Shown one piece after another: positions 45,015-53,653 of a stretch of 64,000 nt of DNA (the stretch's first letter is position 1; every line of letters starts with the position of its first letter). The stretch comes from an uncultured Allomuricauda sp. Lineage in GTDB: Bacteria; Bacteroidota; Bacteroidia; Flavobacteriales; Flavobacteriaceae. Location: contig NZ_CANMPQ010000005.1 of assembly GCF_947499695.1 (NCBI RefSeq), forward strand, positions 1 to 64,000, read 5' to 3'. The notes beneath the pieces were generated by a model. It saw nothing but the letters and a program-made list of their open reading frames with translations, made no database searches and had not been told where the DNA came from. Both the position numbers and the translations under genes were made by a program.

Positions 45015-46534
45015 TATCCGACACTTATATTTCCACCCAACCTTTCATTTGCTGATAGATTATTGTTCAATACCCCTATCAACTTTCTTCCACTTATTTC
45101 GAAAACGACCCTACCACCTCCAAATCCTGAAGATGTAAAAGACGATGAATTGCTACCACTAAAGCTTGATGAACCTTGACCTCCTATATTTCCTGATCCG
45201 ATATTCTGGACAGCTCCACTTGCTGCACTTAAAGCTGATCCAATAGCTACCAAGACACCTCCGGCTGCTATTGCTGCGACTGGACTTTTAAATAGGTTTT
45301 TAAGCGCTAAGCCTGCCACCCCTGCTGCAATGGTCGCTTGCCCCAATTGAACTGCAATGCTCCCCATAGTTTGGAGAATACCGCGACCAACTGCATCAAT
45401 GATGTTTCCTCCTTGAGCGATTGTCTGGCCAATTGCAGCAAAACCGTTTGACAATCCCTGAGCTAGACTTTGGGAAATGTCCAATACAACTCCAGTAACA
45501 TTCCTAAACTTTTCTGGGAGTTGGTCTAGTGAATTTAATATAGGAGCAACTAGGCCATTTCCTTGTCCGGTCTGTGCCAATCCTTGACTTAACCCGGTTT
45601 GTATAGTAGTTAAGCTTGACCTAACGGAAGATTCGACTTCTTTGTTAATTTTAAGAATATCATTTTGTATCTCCCTTTGTTGTGCCAGAAGGTTATTTAA
45701 CTGTATTTGTAACTTTCGTTCTTTTTCTTTATCCTCAGCACTTGCAGACGCGAACTTAGACCTGTCTATCTCAATTCCTAACAGCTTTTCCGCATCAGTT
45801 AGAAGCGTTTCAAATGCCAATGTATTTATTGCTCCAACTATTCCTTTAGCTTGTTTGAACAGTTTCCCAAAAAAGCCCGTTATGACCTCAAGGTTGTCTA
45901 CCCTGGCATTCTCAAGCTTTTGAATAGCCAACAATTGTTTTTGTTCCTCAATTAGATTTGCAAGTCCAGATAATTGCGTATTCAGTAGGTTTTTACGGCT
46001 ACCAAGTATTCCAATAGTAGATTTTCCTTGAAGGGTCAGGCTTTCCTCAATAGCTTTTGATACTTTAAGTTCGGAGGCGAAAGTCTCATTGATACCGTCA
46101 ATTGTTTCTTGTAACTTCTCTGCTTTTTTAGAAGAACTAAAAAGCTCATCTCCGAATGAGACCAAAAGTGATGTGATAGTTGATATTGCAAATAAAATAC
46201 CTGCAGGTCCGGCAAGACTTCCAACCAACAATTTTAGGGCTGCCCTTGTCCCGCCAGCTTGTGTCCTTAAATGACCGAAATTTTGTGTGAGTTGGGTTAT
46301 GTTGTTCGCAACCCCTTGGATACCAAATGGCGCATCTTGTATGACCCTATTGAATTCAAGTATTGTTGGAGTGGTGTTGGAAACTCCCTTACCTAGTTTA
46401 TTGAAAGACCTCTGGGTTTTGGTATTCGTTTTGGAGGCTACACCTTCTAAAGATGCTAATTCTCTTTTTGCCCTAGTAAGTTCGCTCTCCAGGCGCTTTA
46501 TATCTGCTGTTAATTCTACACTAAGATTTGCCAT
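45014..46534 (-). CDS. Tape-measure protein
   Basis: A 506-residue tail-length ruler. The N-terminus is a coiled coil (ELTADIKRLESELTRAKREL), the middle is helical and polar, and hydrophobic segments occur near 105-130 (LVGSLAGPAGILFAISTITSLL) and 385-440 (Ala/Gly-rich IAAGVAGLALKNLF...). The length predicts a tail of roughly 75 nm if 0.15 nm per residue holds, which is short but usual for Bacteroidota phages. Its start lies 14 bases inside the preceding chaperone frame. Confidence 0.88.
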   Translation of the reverse strand: MANLSVELTADIKRLESELTRAKRELASLEGVASKTNTKTQRSFNKLGKGVSNTTPTILEFNRVIQDAPFGIQGVANNITQLTQNFGHLRTQAGGTRAALKLLVGSLAGPAGILFAISTITSLLVSFGDELFSSSKKAEKLQETIDGINETFASELKVSKAIEESLTLQGKSTIGILGSRKNLLNTQLSGLANLIEEQKQLLAIQKLENARVDNLEVITGFFGKLFKQAKGIVGAINTLAFETLLTDAEKLLGIEIDRSKFASASAEDKEKERKLQIQLNNLLAQQREIQNDILKINKEVESSVRSSLTTIQTGLSQGLAQTGQGNGLVAPILNSLDQLPEKFRNVTGVVLDISQSLAQGLSNGFAAIGQTIAQGGNIIDAVGRGILQTMGSIAVQLGQATIAAGVAGLALKNLFKSPVAAIAAGGVLVAIGSALSAASGAVQNIGSGNIGGQGSSSFSGSNSSSFTSSGFGGGRVVFEISGRKLIGVLNNNLSANERLGGNISVG

Positions 46535-46835
46535 CCTTATACTTTTTCCAAGCGTCCTCTAATGCCGAAACATGCGCATCGTTCAAACTATTCTTCTTTT
46601 CATCAAGAGGCCAAAAATCATTCTTTTTAGGAGGTTTCTTTTTCCCCCATATATACCTGTTGCAATGCACCTCATATGTTATTTCCCTTATTAGGAACTT
46701 TTGCCATTTTTGTACCCTTTTAAAACCAAAAGAGCGGATTTGAAACTCCGCCCATGTCATATCGTAAACCTCTTTCAATGAGCATCCAAGCTCACCACAT
46801 CCGAACGATATTACGTCCCGGTCCCAATCAAATTT
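46521..46835 (-). CDS. Tail assembly chaperone, -1 frame extension (T part)
   Basis: In the -1 frame relative to the preceding gene the reading frame is open from the A-tract at 46833-46841 down to the stop at 46521, about 103 residues beyond TTT at 46832. Its first in-frame start is only a TTG at 46778 (MKEVYDMTWAEFQIRSFGF...), so it is better explained as the extension made by a ribosomal -1 frameshift than as a separate gene. The fused product of about 222 residues would be the gpGT-like chaperone that binds the tape measure. Confidence 0.75.
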   Translation of the reverse strand, partial: KFDWDRDVISFGCGELGCSLKEVYDMTWAEFQIRSFGFKRVQKWQKFLIREITYEVHCNRYIWGKKKPPKKNDFWPLDEKKNSLNDAHVSALEDAWKKYKDGKS

Positions 46836-47191
46836 TTTTTTACTTCTTCATCCTGTCCATCAATCAATTCCTTTATTGTAGGTACATTTTCATAAAGGGA
46901 TCTCATAAACCTTCTAGTGACTTCATCGGTCTGCTCAGTTTGCAATCCTTCTTCCTCAAGCCATTCAATTACCTTAAACAAATCAAAATCCGGTGTCCCC
47001 CCGTTATCTTCAACATGATATTTAAGACCATAGTAAAATAGGAGTGGCAAACTCGCAAAAGGATTCTTTACCAATGAAACCATGAACGCTTGCGGGTCAT
47101 TGTTCTCGTGTTTGATACAGTCCCCGATTACTTTGATTCCAAAACGGAGGGTTCTTTTCTCCCCTCCTATTTTTATATCGATATGGTTCAT
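46811..47191 (-). CDS. Tail assembly chaperone (G part)
   Basis: A 126-residue helical protein between the major tail protein and the tape measure, the place of lambda gpG. It starts MNHIDIKIGGEKRTLRFGIK. Near its end the codons GTA AAA AAA AAT TTG carry a slippery stretch. The zero-frame product stops at 46811, 12 codons after. The stop of the upstream gene and this start overlap at 47191. Confidence 0.82.
   Translation of the reverse strand: MNHIDIKIGGEKRTLRFGIKVIGDCIKHENNDPQAFMVSLVKNPFASLPLLFYYGLKYHVEDNGGTPDFDLFKVIEWLEEEGLQTEQTDEVTRRFMRSLYENVPTIKELIDGQDEEVKKNLIGTGT
46829..46842 (-). promoter_or_regulatory. -1 frameshift slippery site
   Basis: On the minus strand nine A and three T follow one another, then G (AAAAAAAAATTTG). 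In the zero frame this offers A-AAT-TTG and A-AAA-AAA, both of the X-XXY-YYZ type that allows simultaneous slippage to -1. The frame it leads into is open for over 100 codons. A downstream structure was not demonstrated. Confidence 0.75.
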
Positions 47192-47625
47192 TATGGCGTT
47201 ATCGGATTGGCTGATACGGGTAGTCCAATGATCGAAAGTGTATATGAATACTCAACCAATGAATCCGTATTACTAGAAAGTCCTACAGAAGTAATCCGAC
47301 CAGTCCCATATTCATATTCGTTTGGTGAAGCAAATCCGGTATCCCTTCTCCAAGTGACCAATGTTTCATTTCGAAGATTATCAGAAAGTTTCTTGTGCGA
47401 CTGTCGGCCTGTGTCAACCAGTTCATCAACCCATTTGCCGGAACCTTCTATCGATGCAGAATATGGGCCAACACTTACATAAGGTCCGCATTTTGTTTCA
47501 CCCTTCTCAACATCCCTTTCTTCATTCAACTCTTCTCCATCCGAACAGCCTATTGGCTCGTAGGCGGTTGCCGTGGCATCATAGATATAGTAAACTAACG
47601 ACTTGCCTTGCTTGTGTGTTGGCAT
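47191..47625 (-). CDS. Major tail protein (tail tube)
   Basis: A 144-residue protein (MPTHKQGKSLVYYIYDATATAYEPIGC...) with the hallmarks of small siphovirus tube proteins: beta-rich, located between tail completion protein and tail chaperone. It shares the PIGC segment with the protein at 42581-43060. A TATCTTTG box lies upstream at 47653-47660, so it may have its own promoter. Confidence 0.75.
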   Translation of the reverse strand: MPTHKQGKSLVYYIYDATATAYEPIGCSDGEELNEERDVEKGETKCGPYVSVGPYSASIEGSGKWVDELVDTGRQSHKKLSDNLRNETLVTWRRDTGFASPNEYEYGTGRITSVGLSSNTDSLVEYSYTLSIIGLPVSANPITP

Positions 47626-47697
47626 AACTATAGAAATTATTTATTGTTTATTCAAAGATAATCATTTTTACTTATTATTATCTAAGTATTGATAAGT

Positions 47698-48120
47698 TCA
47701 ACTTATTAATGTTTCCATACGTATTATCTTTTGGTAGATTATTTCGTTTCCTTCTGTCAGAACGACCTCATTTGGTGTAGATAGTTGGATTTTGTTTACG
47801 GTCAACCCGGTACTTCCAGGTAAAGAGAAATCGGATAATTGGGTCAATACTTCTTGAGTGGCATTGTTAAGAAGAGCCTTTGATCCGGAATTCTTATTCA
47901 ATCTGACAATTATCTGTATTTCGGTGGAATTCTCCCACCCATCACCGCATTTATTGAAATTAGGGTCGTTCAACTGTGTGCTGATAAGAAAAAACTGCTT
48001 TGCCTTACTATTGGTCGCCCTTCCCGTGAAGAGAGGGAAAGTCTTTCCATCCACTCCTGCATTGTGCAATCTGGCCTTTATTTCTGTATTTATCGCGTTG
48101 TCTGGAAATGCAGCAATCAT
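47698..48120 (-). CDS. Tail terminator / completion protein
   Basis: A 140-residue protein of the DUF3168-like tail-terminator type by position and by its alpha/beta pattern (FTGRATNSKAKQFFLISTQLND; TEIQIIVRLNKN). It lies between the HK97 gp10-like gene (four-base overlap) and the tube protein, as expected for the protein that caps the tail tube. Confidence 0.65.
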   Translation of the reverse strand: MIAAFPDNAINTEIKARLHNAGVDGKTFPLFTGRATNSKAKQFFLISTQLNDPNFNKCGDGWENSTEIQIIVRLNKNSGSKALLNNATQEVLTQLSDFSLPGSTGLTVNKIQLSTPNEVVLTEGNEIIYQKIIRMETLIS

Positions 48121-48500
48121 ATTTTACCAAATGTATTGTCCATTAGATTCTCTATATCCTGTAAAAACACTTTCCTTTGCTTGAAGAAAGCAGGGAACAG
48201 AAAAGGTCTTGGACCTCCATTTGGTCCTGTTCCAACAGGTTTTCCGAATTCTACATGTATCGCATAAGGAGCAAGCCCGGTAGCGTTTGCCATTATGCTA
48301 AATGTTAACGGTCCGAGTTTAATCACCTTAATGGATTGCTGTAACTTCGCAGTGTCAACAGGAACCAATCTCTTAGCCTCAGCCTCTATTTCTTGAGCAT
48401 TTGCTTCAGTAATCCCTCCAATATCCTGCTCCAACTCTTTTGGAACCTTCTTGAGCGTAGTTATCAGCTTTTGCAAACCCTTTACTGTTTCTCTAGCCAT
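48117..48500 (-). CDS. HK97 gp10-like tail completion protein
   Basis: A 127-residue protein with the HK97 gp10 family segment LQKLITTLKKVPKELEQDIGG, then VPVDTAKLQQSIKV and YAIHVEFG, involved in joining head and tail. An in-frame start 4 codons upstream at 48512 is possible; MARETVKGLQ is preferred since it overlaps the upstream gene by only eight bases. Confidence 0.78.
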   Translation of the reverse strand: MARETVKGLQKLITTLKKVPKELEQDIGGITEANAQEIEAEAKRLVPVDTAKLQQSIKVIKLGPLTFSIMANATGLAPYAIHVEFGKPVGTGPNGGPRPFLFPAFFKQRKVFLQDIENLMDNTFGKI

Positions 48501-48822
48501 TTGAAACCGCAATTATTTCAACTTCATATTCCTCCAAATCCTTTCTTTCAAGACCTGTCGGTATCCAATCCTTTGATTTATACCTAAAGAACAGTCCAAC
48601 AGAATTGTAATCAATGTCACTTCGGTATCTTAACCTTATACGTATTGCTTCCTTTTCAATATCCAATCCGTAATCAGTGATCTTGTTCTGCGGTATGGTC
48701 TTAATACCACACCATGAATCACCAAGCTTTGTAGGTGTGTCCGATAAGGTCGTTCCTCCAGCCCCATCATCAACAGCTACATTCTGATATACCTCGATTC
48801 GATATTTAAACCTTCTGCTCAA
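48493..48822 (-). CDS. Phage head-tail joining (head closure) protein
   Basis: A 109-residue protein of the SPP1 gp16/HK97 gp7 head-closure type: MSRRFKYRIEVYQNVAVDDGAGGTTLSDTPTK begins the usual beta-barrel, and the Trp-containing middle (DSWCGIKTI) is typical of the family. Overlaps its upstream neighbour by four bases. Confidence 0.78.
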   Translation of the reverse strand: MSRRFKYRIEVYQNVAVDDGAGGTTLSDTPTKLGDSWCGIKTIPQNKITDYGLDIEKEAIRIRLRYRSDIDYNSVGLFFRYKSKDWIPTGLERKDLEEYEVEIIAVSNG

Positions 48823-49271
48823 ATGATGAACCTTTTGTTATTATTGATTATCTGTTCCACCGCTATCGGCAACTTCCCTCCTATTTGCTCTTTGTTGTTG
48901 AAATAGAACTCAATGAGCATATAACCAGCTTCCTTTAGGTCTGATGGGATGGTTGTACCTCCGACATTTAGAGTGATCTTGTCATTGCTTGTATCCGAAT
49001 CCTCATATATCGAATAGAGCTGCTTTTGGGTTCGTGTGACCGAATCATCCAAAGTATCGTCAGCAGTGTTTATAGGATAATCATAAACCCGTACACAACC
49101 ATTCTCATAGAAATAATCCTTGTTACCAACTACCATTATGTAGTTAGTACGCTTTTCTATAAGTGAAAGCGCAGCCTCTATCATACGGGTTATCTCCGTA
49201 TCCCTGGAGGTATCATCTACACCTAGATAGGTCTTTGCATTCGCAAGCGGTATGACAGTTAAGTAACTCAC
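48819..49271 (-). CDS. Head-tail connector protein (gp6-like)
   Basis: A 150-residue helical adaptor of the HK97 gp6 family: LANAKTYLGVDDTSRDTEI and MIEAALSLIEKRTNY are characteristic of the ring that docks to the portal. A four-base ATGA overlap links it to the next gene. Confidence 0.8.
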   Translation of the reverse strand: MSYLTVIPLANAKTYLGVDDTSRDTEITRMIEAALSLIEKRTNYIMVVGNKDYFYENGCVRVYDYPINTADDTLDDSVTRTQKQLYSIYEDSDTSNDKITLNVGGTTIPSDLKEAGYMLIEFYFNNKEQIGGKLPIAVEQIINNNKRFII

Positions 49272-49447
49272 TTATTCTCTGTGTTGGGCGCTCCGTTCTT
49301 AGTTTCAGTACTAGGTGTTCCAGACTTTTCCTTATAAGCTTTTGCAACTTTCAATCTATTAATGAATTTATGGGCCATGATACTGTCAAATTCCCTGACA
49401 TCTCCCTTTTTCAATGTTGCGTAATTCTTTGTAAACTCTACTTTCAT
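49268..49447 (-). CDS. Hypothetical 59-residue protein after capsid
   Basis: A short basic protein (MKVEFTKNYATLKKGDVREF) with a Thr/Asn/Lys-rich tail (GTPSTETKNGAPNTENK). It resembles the small proteins often placed between capsid and connector genes. The start at MKVEF is chosen over 49474 because the longer version would begin inside the terminator stem. Ends overlapping the next start by four bases. Confidence 0.55.
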   Translation of the reverse strand: MKVEFTKNYATLKKGDVREFDSIMAHKFINRLKVAKAYKEKSGTPSTETKNGAPNTENK

Positions 49448-49456
49448 ATCGATATT

Positions 49457-49488
49457 AAAAAAAGCCCCGCCCATAATGGGAAGGGCTT
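49457..49488 (-). terminator. Terminator after the capsid gene
   Basis: On the minus strand AAGCCC-TTCCCATTATGGGCG-GGGCTT is followed by seven T. It sits between the major capsid gene and the next gene of the late operon, so it would lower expression of the connectors relative to the capsid. Confidence 0.75.
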
Positions 49489-49512
49489 ATGTTACACTAC
49501 TAATCCAAATAA

Positions 49513-50745
49513 TTATGTTGCTAATGTTGCCAATGCAGTATCTACATCTGTTACTTTGGCGAAACCAGTCTTATCAACTGTTCTTACAAGTAACAACAAT
49601 CTCTTTCTAGCTTTAAGGGTCATTTCATCCTCATTGAACTGATTATTTACAGTTCCTTTGGATAACACTACTCCTGGTTTTTCATAAATGACCGCAAACC
49701 TTCTATCGCCAACAATAATTTGATTATTAGCCATATTTTCATCCACCACCACAAACAATCCACCTAGAGTACCTGTTGCCTCATCGAAGATGTAATTGTT
49801 GTTGGCATCTTTAGCCAATACCAAATCTTCCATAACCAATGAGTTAACAACTAAAATATCCGGCTTGTATTTAGAACCTCTGTCCCGGGTGATACTGTTG
49901 CGTACCTTTATTGCTAAATCCTTTAGGTTAGGAGCCGCAATTCCACTTGCAACAGCCGTATAGGTAGGTGCTGCGGTATTTAATCCTTCCAAGTTCTGTC
50001 CAGTGTTATCACCATTAACAAGCTGGTCATCAACTACAAGGTCAACGTTGGTTGAAAGGAATCTGTCCAATTCCCCATATGCTTGTTGCTCATCCTCAAA
50101 GAATTCCTCTGTAACCGGAATGGTATCACCGACCTTTTTAAGGTCTTTGGTGTACCAAGCCCAGGCAGCAGTTGACTCAGGGAAAGCAGCCCCTTCAGCG
50201 ACCATTGCAGCAGCTCTAACTTTTGTTGCATCGTCCCAATCTCGGTAACGGATTGTACCGGCATGGTTTCCGTTTTGGATGGCGATCTTTGGCAATACAT
50301 TGTAAAGACTTCTTTCTTTATGTCCTAATTGCCCAATGTTGGGCAAGAAGAATCCAGCAGCGTTATTTGTAATGGCCCCTGAACGTGTTACCAATGTTTT
50401 TAACTCTACCTCGCTCCCGACACCTTTAGAAAGGTTTTTTAGGGAATCCTTCTTTTCTTTGATCTCTACCGATGGGTCAGTCGCTAACTCACCACCTTTT
50501 TTCTGGAGTTTGATATCCATTTGGTCCAAATGCTCTTGCATTGCATTCAATTTTTCCGCTCTTTCTTTTTCCAATTGTTCGCGGACCGTCTTCACTTCCT
50601 CACCTACCAGGTTTTTGACCTTTTCGTCAATCTCCTTGTTGAACTTTTCTTCAAAAGCTTTGATTTCCTTTTGAGCCTCATCCTTTGACTTACCCTCTAA
50701 ATTTTTGGTAAGTGCTTCCAGCTCCTTTTGTAATTCCTCGTTCAT
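49513..50745 (-). CDS. Major capsid protein, HK97 fold, with N-terminal scaffold
   Basis: A 410-residue capsid precursor. The first 80 residues are a charged coiled coil (the delta/scaffold domain, rich in Glu and Lys), to be removed by the neighbouring protease. From about residue 110 the HK97 fold follows, with SLYNVLPKIAIQNG and YKPDILVVNSLVMEDL segments and the C-terminal GDRRFAVIYEKPGV. Its start overlaps the protease stop by one base. Confidence 0.9.
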   Translation of the reverse strand: MNEELQKELEALTKNLEGKSKDEAQKEIKAFEEKFNKEIDEKVKNLVGEEVKTVREQLEKERAEKLNAMQEHLDQMDIKLQKKGGELATDPSVEIKEKKDSLKNLSKGVGSEVELKTLVTRSGAITNNAAGFFLPNIGQLGHKERSLYNVLPKIAIQNGNHAGTIRYRDWDDATKVRAAAMVAEGAAFPESTAAWAWYTKDLKKVGDTIPVTEEFFEDEQQAYGELDRFLSTNVDLVVDDQLVNGDNTGQNLEGLNTAAPTYTAVASGIAAPNLKDLAIKVRNSITRDRGSKYKPDILVVNSLVMEDLVLAKDANNNYIFDEATGTLGGLFVVVDENMANNQIIVGDRRFAVIYEKPGVVLSKGTVNNQFNEDEMTLKARKRLLLLVRTVDKTGFAKVTDVDTALATLAT

Positions 50746-51452
50746 TATGCTGTTATTAAACGATTATTAAATTCTTTTAACGTCTCTATAATCGGCTCTG
50801 GAGTGTCGCTGGACGGCTCTGAGTGATCCTTAATTTTACCAAGCTCATACGCTTGTTTTTGTATATCCTTTAGCGCTATTTCAAGCAAGATCATAGTGTC
50901 ATCCGTGACCGTACCATGCCTTAGCATTTTTATTATTCTATTAGATTTTTCGGTAAGATCTTTAAATCCCATCTCTTTGGATTTAAAGCCTGTAAAGGGA
51001 GTATTCCTATTTGCTCCCATTGTAACATTGCTACCTTCATGCAACATCACCTCCTTTAAGTACCGCACATCATCTTCCTTGTCATAATCAGCTTTGATAG
51101 TGTTATATCCAAAAGAATGTTCCTTGATTATTTCCTCTGCGTAAAGCTCAATCGCATCATTCGAAAAAGTGGTGTTGGGTAGTTTTTGTGATTCAAAATA
51201 AAGTCCGGTTTGAAGTTCATCCAGAACAGCAAACTTACCATGTGGCTGCGCCCAATTATGCTGGTTCAGGAAAAATATTTCGTTTTTCCCTTTTGGCCCT
51301 CGTTCGATAACCGTTTTTGTAAACATTCCAAATACCGCGATGTCACCATAAGAATCTTTCACATCATCAAAAGTTGAAAGGAATCCAGTAACAACACGGT
51401 TCTTCCTATCAACATCCTTTACACTTCCTACAAAATCTTTGTACTCAATCAT
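50745..51452 (-). CDS. Prohead protease, HK97 (S78) family
   Basis: A 235-residue serine protease that trims the capsid scaffold. The fold begins GFLSTFDDVKDSYGDIAVFGMF; His65 (FLNQHNWAQPHG), Ser113 (EHSFGY) and Glu138 (LHEGSNVTMGAN) form the likely triad region. A promoter-like box TATATTTG lies upstream at 51474-51481 and the inverted repeat ATAGAT-TTT-ATCTAT lies just before the start codon. Confidence 0.88.
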   Translation of the reverse strand: MIEYKDFVGSVKDVDRKNRVVTGFLSTFDDVKDSYGDIAVFGMFTKTVIERGPKGKNEIFFLNQHNWAQPHGKFAVLDELQTGLYFESQKLPNTTFSNDAIELYAEEIIKEHSFGYNTIKADYDKEDDVRYLKEVMLHEGSNVTMGANRNTPFTGFKSKEMGFKDLTEKSNRIIKMLRHGTVTDDTMILLEIALKDIQKQAYELGKIKDHSEPSSDTPEPIIETLKEFNNRLITA

Positions 51453-51492
51453 AGATTTTATCTATTGATACTACAAATATAATAAATAATAC

Positions 51493-52320
51493 TTATTGAT
51501 TTGCAAGAATTGATAAGCTTGGGTTATTAAAGATGATTCTACCGCTCTCGTCTCGTTTAGGAACTACAGCCACCGTACACCTACAGTTTATAACGTTGGC
51601 GGGCTGTCCGTTCGGGTCTCCAGGGTAATCAAGTAGATCCCCTTGGATGTTGAACTTTTGTCCTTTTGGTACTCTAAGCCCATCAATATCAAAATGGTCG
51701 AAAACGTCATCAGGCCTTCTTCTTGTCCTAGCATCCTTGGAACTTATCCATTCCTTTTCCCAAACTATATTGGAGCTTTCACCTGCCCGTATTGCTCCTT
51801 GGTTAGCTGCTGCGGTGGTCTCGGTCCGTACAATGCGCTCAATTTGCCATCTATAGAATCCCCTTGATAGAATATGTTTCTGGAGCAATCTTGAAATCGT
51901 GCGAATGTCTTTGCCCTCATCTATTTGATCAACAATGAACTTGATAAGGTATTCTATCAGTTCTTCCCTTACACTCGTTATTCTGATACCTCCATTATTT
52001 AAAAGCCACTGTTGGATAAAGCGCCTGTAGCCTTCTGAAAAATCATCTACCTCAAAACGTTTCTTTTCTATTTCCTTGTTAATTTCCTTACCAACCTTTT
52101 TACCATGGATCACTCCTACCCTTTCATAGAAATCGAGATAGGTTTCGGTAAGATCGCCGACATTGATCTGAAATGAAAGCTTGTAGTTCCATTCTTGGAT
52201 ATTATCAAAAGGAATGTTTGCAAGTGATTGTTTAATGCCCTTTCGGAACATTCTAAGCCCAATAGCTTCATAGCGTTTATGGAGCTGTAACCACCTTCTA
52301 CGATACTGTCTTCGGGTCAT
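51493..52320 (-). CDS. Minor head protein, Mu gpF-like
   Basis: A 275-residue phage head morphogenesis protein. The C-terminal Mu F domain is seen in GESSNIVWEKEWISSKDART...HFDIDGLRVPKGQKF and in ANVINCRCTVAVVPKRDE (Cys pair in NCRC). It is thought to help DNA packaging or ejection. It begins 22 bases inside the portal gene's end. Confidence 0.85.
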   Translation of the reverse strand: MTRRQYRRRWLQLHKRYEAIGLRMFRKGIKQSLANIPFDNIQEWNYKLSFQINVGDLTETYLDFYERVGVIHGKKVGKEINKEIEKKRFEVDDFSEGYRRFIQQWLLNNGGIRITSVREELIEYLIKFIVDQIDEGKDIRTISRLLQKHILSRGFYRWQIERIVRTETTAAANQGAIRAGESSNIVWEKEWISSKDARTRRRPDDVFDHFDIDGLRVPKGQKFNIQGDLLDYPGDPNGQPANVINCRCTVAVVPKRDESGRIIFNNPSLSILANQ

Positions 52321-53602
52321 TTCTGCTAAAATCCTCGTCCAACGCCTCTTCTAAAGGGATTACATCGTTTACAACTGTTCGCACCTTAAGTAAATCCTCT
52401 TCATCTATCAAATCTTCCCATCCAAGTATCTTCAGACCTTGAGCCCTACTTATCAAACCAACATCAACAGACTTTACGACCCTTTCTGTTAGCACGGTTA
52501 AATCTTCCTGTAATTCGGGAAGTTCATCATAGACCGATATTAACTCAGCATTTTCATACCCTTTGAACCTCCTTATGAATTGATTGGTGTATGCTTCATC
52601 AATAATCCTATTGTCTGGCATGATATTATCGGTAATGACTTGTTTTCTGAACTGGTTGACATTATCATATTTCCCGCCATCATCATTGTTGAGCAACTTA
52701 TCCGACCATCCCAAAGCATTACATAATTGCTTTTGGTCAAACTTCAGGTATTCAAATGGCTTAAGCTCATCGGTTGTAAGTGCTAACCTTGTAAATCCAA
52801 TTTCAGCAGATACTCCAGCAATCTTACCCAATCGTTCGGGGCTTGAATCCATTTCCTTCAATCGTGCCTTTAACGCAGTTGCCTGTTCTTGGGTCATTGT
52901 TGCTCCTTTTCCATGTATCAAGCCAAAAGCACCGCTATTGAGTAATGTTTTATTGTTATTATCTATTGCAGTATTGCTGCTCTGGATATTCCTTAACAAT
53001 GGTCTTAATGGGCTTAATCCATATAAGTGTGAGCCTTGTAGATCAAAGTCAGGATTAGGGTATTTGATATGGATTATGTTCTCGGCCTCGAATTCCGTAA
53101 ATGAATTTCCCTCAACAAGCATCCATGATTTGATTGGGTTCTCATCAAAGTCCTTCAAGTCTATATTGTCTTTAAGGACAATCTTCATTAAATGCACCGG
53201 TAGGACGTATAAAGCGCTTGGTTGTCCTTTGTTCAATCCCCCTTCAGGACTTGGGGTATAAAGAATAATTTCACCCATCGACCGTAAGAACATCTTTTGC
53301 AGAGCTTTGACCTCTGGCCATGTTTGCAATGGATTTGGACGTTTTAAAGGGAAGTCCTTTTCGATTTCATCATCACCCTCAACTACTTTCCAAGGGATGG
53401 AAGCAGCTTTATCCTGTTGTTGTTTTAATATGGAATACACATCAGGATTGTGGAGAATTCCTTTTTCAACATACGTTCTCCTATCTGTGTCGTATTGTGT
53501 CCATTGACCACCGATCGGCTGCAAAAATGCTTGTAAATACTTGTTTAAATCCTTATCGGGGCTTATGAAACTTGCCAGACCTCTTCTTAATCCATTTAGC
53601 AT
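52298..53602 (-). CDS. Portal protein
   Basis: A 434-residue HK97-type portal through which DNA enters and leaves the capsid. Diagnostic segments include RPNPLQTWPEVKALQKMF, FEAENIIHIKYPNPD, GLSPLRPLLRNI and LCNALGWSDKLLNNDDGGKYDN. Start at 53602; the 51 nt gap upstream contains the -7 box TACTTTTG (53630-53637). Confidence 0.88.
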   Translation of the reverse strand: MLNGLRRGLASFISPDKDLNKYLQAFLQPIGGQWTQYDTDRRTYVEKGILHNPDVYSILKQQQDKAASIPWKVVEGDDEIEKDFPLKRPNPLQTWPEVKALQKMFLRSMGEIILYTPSPEGGLNKGQPSALYVLPVHLMKIVLKDNIDLKDFDENPIKSWMLVEGNSFTEFEAENIIHIKYPNPDFDLQGSHLYGLSPLRPLLRNIQSSNTAIDNNNKTLLNSGAFGLIHGKGATMTQEQATALKARLKEMDSSPERLGKIAGVSAEIGFTRLALTTDELKPFEYLKFDQKQLCNALGWSDKLLNNDDGGKYDNVNQFRKQVITDNIMPDNRIIDEAYTNQFIRRFKGYENAELISVYDELPELQEDLTVLTERVVKSVDVGLISRAQGLKILGWEDLIDEEDLLKVRTVVNDVIPLEEALDEDFSRNDPKTVS

Positions 53603-53653
53603 TACTATAAGATATATCTATCGATATAACAAAAGTAATCAATTTTCATTATA

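Noticed and set aside
46521..46778. Independent gene starting at TTG 46778
   Set aside because: The frame is open well upstream to a slippery A-tract and completes a classical gpG/gpGT arrangement, so it is treated as the frameshift extension.
52584..53261. 225-codon plus-strand frame inside the portal gene
   Set aside because: Antisense shadow of a strongly supported coding gene with no protein-like features. Other plus-strand frames in 37-55 kb were rejected for the same reason.
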